A stretch of 64,000 bases of DNA. Source: Oceanicoccus sp. (GTDB taxonomy: Bacteria; Pseudomonadota; Gammaproteobacteria; Pseudomonadales; Dasaniaceae). A model generated the notes under the pieces. That model saw only the letters and a list, made by a program, of their open reading frames with translations. It was not told the origin of the DNA and ran no database searches. The DNA lies in contig NZ_JAQWFR010000023.1 of the NCBI RefSeq assembly GCF_029238675.1, forward strand, positions 62,001 through 126,000. The letters are read 5' to 3'. The first letter of the stretch is position 1. Each line of letters begins with the position of its first letter. Of the stretch, positions 57,120-64,000 are shown piece by piece. The position numbers were made by a program, and so were the translations under genes.

Positions 57120-57850
57120 GTTGATGTCTGCTCCCGCTGGTTTGCATAAAGCCCGTTCCAGTCACCGGTCCAGTTATGGCTACTGTGCTGATCTATATTA
57201 TCTGAAAGCAGACGAGTAAACATCTCGCGATTAATTTCTTCTGCTCCAAGGCTGCTTAAGTGTGGGTTAGAGATCTGACAGTCAATAACCGCAAAGCCCC
57301 AGTTCTCAAGCTGTTTGGCCAAATGGACAAAGGCGATTTTGGAAGCGTCTGTTCTTCGACTAAACATCGACTCCCCGAAAAACACCTTGCCGATGGCAAT
57401 GCCGTAAAGGCCGCCCATGAGTTGGCCCTCATGCCAGACCTCAATGGAGTGAGCAATCCCCCTTGCAAACAGTTCACAATAGGCATCCAGCATTTCATCG
57501 GTAATCCAGGTGCCTTCTTGCCCAGCTCTGGGGATATCCGCGCAATGTTCCATCACCTGCCTGAATTGCTGGTCACAGGTGACGGTATATTCACCCCGGC
57601 GCAGGCGTTTTTTCAGGCTTTTGGAAATATAGATATTTTCTGGAAATAGCACAGCCCTGGGACTGGGAGACCACCAGAGAATGGGTTGGGAGTCTTCAAA
57701 CCATGGAAAGATACCCTGACGATAGGCAGCCATTAAGCGCTCAGGGCTTAAGTCGCCCCCAGCCGCCAATAAACCATTGGGGTCATCCAGAGCATTATCT
57801 GTAGTAGGAAAATCAAGTGTGGCTGGGTTCAGCCATGAAACGGTAGGCAT
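57116..57850 (-). CDS. aat: Leucyl/phenylalanyl-tRNA-protein transferase
   Basis: Aat adds Leu or Phe to N-terminal Lys and Arg of proteins for the N-degron pathway. The 244-residue protein has the family patterns [39 protein letters not shown] and [16 protein letters not shown]-like (here [19 protein letters not shown]). With bpt, clpS and clpA it puts the whole bacterial N-degron route within 5 kb. Confidence 0.95.
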   Translation of the reverse strand: MPTVSWLNPATLDFPTTDNALDDPNGLLAAGGDLSPERLMAAYRQGIFPWFEDSQPILWWSPSPRAVLFPENIYISKSLKKRLRRGEYTVTCDQQFRQVMEHCADIPRAGQEGTWITDEMLDAYCELFARGIAHSIEVWHEGQLMGGLYGIAIGKVFFGESMFSRRTDASKIAFVHLAKQLENWGFAVIDCQISNPHLSSLGAEEINREMFTRLLSDNIDQHSSHNWTGDWNGLYANQREQTST

Positions 57851-57895
57851 GGGCTTATTGGACGCCGAGAGCTAACCCGGCGTCAAGTACAAGTG

Positions 57896-61464
<3,569 letters not shown>

Positions 61465-61485
61465 CCGCCCCAGAGAACCTTTGTT

Positions 61486-62115
61486 TTGAATCTATTTCGA
61501 TCTGTTTTTCTGCTGCTTTTAAGCAGTTTTTCTTTAGTTGCTGCCAGTGAAACCGCTGTACAGCAACTAAGTGCCCAGCTACAAGCGATGAACAGCTTAA
61601 CTGCAGAGTTTAAGCAAACGATTAATGATAATACCGGTGCAGTGTTACAAGAAGCCGAGGGCTCGCTGACGGTAAAACGCCCCAGACGCTTTCACTGGCG
61701 TACCGAACAGCCCTATGAGCATTTGGTAGTCACTGACGGCAAAGACCTCTGGTTGTACGATATTGATCTTGAGCAGATCACCCAGCAAGCCTTTACACCG
61801 GATTTAGACAAGGCACCGGCCCTGTTATTGAGTGGCGAGGTTGATGAAATCAGCAAGCAATACCAGGTTCAAGTCAGCAGCTCAGCGGATAACACACTGA
61901 CCTTTACTTTAACCCCAAATCGCCCAGATAATCTTTTTAAGCAGCTGACCATCAGCTTTAATAACAAACAGCTGCAAGGGATGATATTAAAAGATAGTTT
62001 TGAACAGCTAACGACGATTATGTTTAGCAGCGTCAGATTAAATGTGGACGTTGCTGATAGTTTGTTCCTGTTTACACCCCCTGACGGTGTCGATGTTATT
62101 CGCGATGAACCGTAA
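61486..62115 (+). CDS. lolA: Outer-membrane lipoprotein carrier protein LolA
   Basis: LolA carries lipoproteins across the periplasm from LolCDE to LolB. The 209-residue protein has a signal peptide (about residues 1-20, ending VAA), the family start LQAMNSLTAEFKQTINDNTG, and KRPRRFHWRTEQPYEHLVVTDGK read in two parts (KRPRRFHWRTEQPY and LVVTDG). The start is TTG at 61486, 21 bases after the ftsK stop. The end overlaps the rarA start by 11 bases. Confidence 0.94.
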   Translation: MNLFRSVFLLLLSSFSLVAASETAVQQLSAQLQAMNSLTAEFKQTINDNTGAVLQEAEGSLTVKRPRRFHWRTEQPYEHLVVTDGKDLWLYDIDLEQITQQAFTPDLDKAPALLLSGEVDEISKQYQVQVSSSADNTLTFTLTPNRPDNLFKQLTISFNNKQLQGMILKDSFEQLTTIMFSSVRLNVDVADSLFLFTPPDGVDVIRDEP

Positions 62116-63427
62116 CCTCTTTGAACAACAACCGGTCTACCAACCATTGGCTGCCAAAATGCGGCCACGAAAGCTGGATGACTATATTGGCCAGCAGCAT
62201 ATTTTGGGGCAGGGCAAACCACTCCGTGAAGCCCTGGAAAACAATCAGTTGCACTCTATGGTGCTATGGGGTCCGCCCGGTGTCGGTAAAACATCCCTGG
62301 CCAAACTGGTCTCAGAGATCTGCGATGCGCATTTTATTACTTTGTCGGCAGTGCTGGCAGGCGTAAAGGATATTCGTGCAGCCGTAGAAGAGGCGAAGCA
62401 TCATCAGTCCAGTGGCAGGCAAACCATACTGTTTATTGATGAGGTACATCGCTTTAACAAAGCTCAGCAAGATGCTTTCCTGCCTTATGTTGAAGATGGC
62501 ACCGTTATTTTTATTGGCGCCACTACCGAGAACCCATCATTTGAATTGAATAACGCTCTGTTATCCCGTACGCGTGTGTATAAGCTACGCTCGCTGGACG
62601 ATGAGGATATCGCCGCTATTATGCTTAATGCCTGCAAGCTGGATTCATCACTTAGTGTAAGCCTGGAGCAAGAGCAGCTGGATCAATTGTCCCTGGCCTC
62701 AGATGGTGATGCCAGGCGGGCTTTAAACCTGTTGGAGCTTTCATTAGAGTTGGCGCCAGAACAGGATGCGGTTAAGCATATTGATGCGGCTACCGTTGCG
62801 GAAGTACTGGATGGTTTTGTGCGCCGCTTTGATAAAGGTGGTGACCTGTTCTATGAGCAGATATCAGCCCTGCATAAATCCGTTAGAGGCAGCTCACCTG
62901 ATGCAGCCCTGTACTGGTTTTGCCGTATGCTCGATGGTGGTTGTGATGCGCTCTATATAGCCCGCCGCGTAGTCCGCATGGCCAGCGAAGATATCGGCAA
63001 CGCCGACCCAAGAGCCCTTGAGATTGCACTCAATGCCTGGAACGTACAGGAACGCTTGGGTAGTCCTGAAGGGGAGTTGGCCATTGCCCAGGCTGTGATT
63101 TATATGGCCAGCGCCCCCAAGAGCAACGCTGCCTATAAAGCCTTTAACCAGGCCATGGCTGATGTTCGTGAGCAGCCCAGTTACGATGTGCCGGTGCATT
63201 TACGCAATGCTCCGACTACGATGATGAAGGATTTGGGTTATGGCGGAGAGTATCGTTATGCCCATGATGAGCCTGAGGCCTATGCCGCCGGTGAAAATTA
63301 CTTCCCGGAACAGCTCCAGGATACCGAGTATTACCATCCGGTAGACCGCGGTTTGGAAAAGAAAATTGCCGATAAGATGAATTACCTGCGTGAGCTGGAT
63401 AAAAAGAGTAAAATACGCCGCTATTAA
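62105..63427 (+). CDS. rarA: Replication-associated recombination ATPase RarA/MgsA
   Basis: RarA acts at stalled forks and clamp-loader sites. The 440-residue protein has Walker A GPPGVGKTSLAK, Walker B LFIDEVHRFNK, sensor GATTENPSFELN, and the C-terminal tetramerisation domain with DGGCDALYIARRVVRMASEDIG. Frame upstream to 62042 is open but lies within lolA; the ATG at 62105 begins the conserved MNRNLFEQQPVYQPLAAKMR. Confidence 0.95.
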   Translation: MNRNLFEQQPVYQPLAAKMRPRKLDDYIGQQHILGQGKPLREALENNQLHSMVLWGPPGVGKTSLAKLVSEICDAHFITLSAVLAGVKDIRAAVEEAKHHQSSGRQTILFIDEVHRFNKAQQDAFLPYVEDGTVIFIGATTENPSFELNNALLSRTRVYKLRSLDDEDIAAIMLNACKLDSSLSVSLEQEQLDQLSLASDGDARRALNLLELSLELAPEQDAVKHIDAATVAEVLDGFVRRFDKGGDLFYEQISALHKSVRGSSPDAALYWFCRMLDGGCDALYIARRVVRMASEDIGNADPRALEIALNAWNVQERLGSPEGELAIAQAVIYMASAPKSNAAYKAFNQAMADVREQPSYDVPVHLRNAPTTMMKDLGYGGEYRYAHDEPEAYAAGENYFPEQLQDTEYYHPVDRGLEKKIADKMNYLRELDKKSKIRRY

Positions 63428-63460
63428 ACAATAGATGATACGAATACAAATAATGATGTT

Positions 63461-63850
63461 ATGACGCACCTACTAATGATTGCCGCTGGTGGAGCCGCTG
63501 GCGCACTTTGTCGCTACAGTTTGGTCAATTGGATTAACAGCTTTGCCCATAGTAAAACCCAGTGGGGTTTATTTCCTTTGGGTACACTGAGCGTTAATGT
63601 TATTGGCTCTTTTGCCATTGGTATTATGTATGTATTGATTGCGGAGCGTATGGCTCTGCACGCGGATTGGCGCAATGTGGCTATCATCGGTTTTTTAGGC
63701 GCATTTACGACGTTTTCGACTTTTTCGCTGGAGACGATTACGTTATTGGAGAACGGCCATTTAGCTCATGCATTGCTTTATGTGGTGAGTAGTTTATTGG
63801 TTTGTGTGCTTGCCGCATGGCTGGCTATCACTCTCACACGATTAATTTAA
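63461..63850 (+). CDS. crcB: Fluoride ion exporter CrcB/Fluc
   Basis: The 129-residue protein has four membrane helices and the Fluc signatures GGAAGALCRYSLVNW, GTLSVNVIGSFAIG and GFLGAFTTFSTFSLET, where the two Phe residues line the fluoride path. It works as a dual-topology dimer. No fluoride riboswitch is seen: only 33 bases separate it from rarA, so it is likely co-transcribed with its neighbours. Confidence 0.95.
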   Translation: MTHLLMIAAGGAAGALCRYSLVNWINSFAHSKTQWGLFPLGTLSVNVIGSFAIGIMYVLIAERMALHADWRNVAIIGFLGAFTTFSTFSLETITLLENGHLAHALLYVVSSLLVCVLAAWLAITLTRLI

Positions 63851-63874
63851 GAACGCTATTAAGGTTTAAGTAAG

Positions 63875-64000
63875 ATGTTAGATATAAAGTTAATTCGTCA
63901 AAATGCCGAGCAAGTTGCAGAAAAACTTAAAAAGAAAAAGTTTGATTTTGATGTGGCTGCGTTTAGACAGCTGGATGAAGAGCGCAAGCAAGCGGACACT
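63875..64000 (+). CDS. serS: Seryl-tRNA synthetase, 3'-truncated by the window edge
   Basis: The first 42 residues (MLDIKLIRQNAEQVAEKLKK, then a helical Lys/Asp/Glu-rich stretch to ERKQADT) match the start of the coiled-coil tRNA-binding arm of SerRS. AAGTAAG precedes the ATG. The order lolA-rarA-crcB-serS is a known gammaproteobacterial arrangement. The catalytic core is outside the window. Confidence 0.95.
   Translation, partial: MLDIKLIRQNAEQVAEKLKKKKFDFDVAAFRQLDEERKQADT

Noticed and set aside
63428-63460. Possible fluoride riboswitch before crcB
   Set aside because: The gap is only 33 bases and shows none of the conserved fluoride-aptamer pairing.

Overview
The window is chromosomal DNA from a gammaproteobacterium. 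Gene content points to a marine, aerobic member of the Cellvibrionales/Spongiibacteraceae type (inference): Na+-NQR genes, paired isocitrate dehydrogenases, a full type II secretion system, VPLP-type C-terminal sorting tails, and a conserved block running from purB to serS whose order is close to that of Pseudomonas. No prophage, CRISPR array or intact insertion sequence is visible.

Layout. 1-2.3 kb: end of the nqr operon (nqrF, then apbE and nqrM, which serve flavin attachment and maturation). 2.4-3.8 kb: an SPFH/NfeD membrane pair. 4.1-18 kb: a type II secretion cluster with gspC and gspD on the minus strand, gspE-F-G-H-I-J-K-L-M plus gspA and gspB on the plus strand, and a second, paralogous secretin gene converging on gspB. 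18-27 kb: an AraC-type regulator divergent from a branched-chain amino acid (valine) catabolic operon: CoA-acylating aldehyde dehydrogenase, acyl-CoA dehydrogenase, enoyl-CoA hydratase, 3-hydroxyisobutyryl-CoA hydrolase, 3-hydroxyisobutyrate dehydrogenase and an SDR. A coniferyl-aldehyde-type dehydrogenase follows on the other strand. 27.2-29.8 kb: a small accessory segment lying between a 15-bp copy of the tRNA-Leu 3' end and tRNA-Leu itself. It carries a truncated IS3-family orfA, a matrixin-like metalloprotease with a sorting tail, its coupled small partner, and a second sorting-tail protein. 29.8-30.5 kb: tRNA-Leu, tRNA-Cys, tRNA-Gly and tRNA-Ser.

30.6-34.5 kb: a metallo-hydrolase, a TetR regulator, a DegQ-type protease broken by one in-frame stop, a DUF4136 lipoprotein and the 4.5S RNA. 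34.5-42.9 kb: two proteins of unknown function, the GTPase YlqF/RbgA, a membrane GGDEF-EAL protein paired with a YfiR-type periplasmic protein, and a patatin-like phospholipase. 43-64 kb: conserved housekeeping genes: a Rieske protein, roxA, purB, hflD, mnmA, nudJ, rluE, monomeric and dimeric isocitrate dehydrogenases, a cold-shock gene, clpS, clpA, infA, bpt, aat, trxB, ftsK, lolA, rarA, crcB and the start of serS.

Two repeat habits recur. One is a palindromic REP-like sequence with core ATTCCC-N8-GGGAAT, found singly and in two paired clusters at the 3' ends of secretion genes. The other is short perfect or near-perfect tandem duplications of 9-15 bp, at stop codons and in untranslated gaps. 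Base composition looks moderate, with no obvious shift outside the 27-30 kb segment. All functional calls rest on reading the protein sequences; no database search was run.
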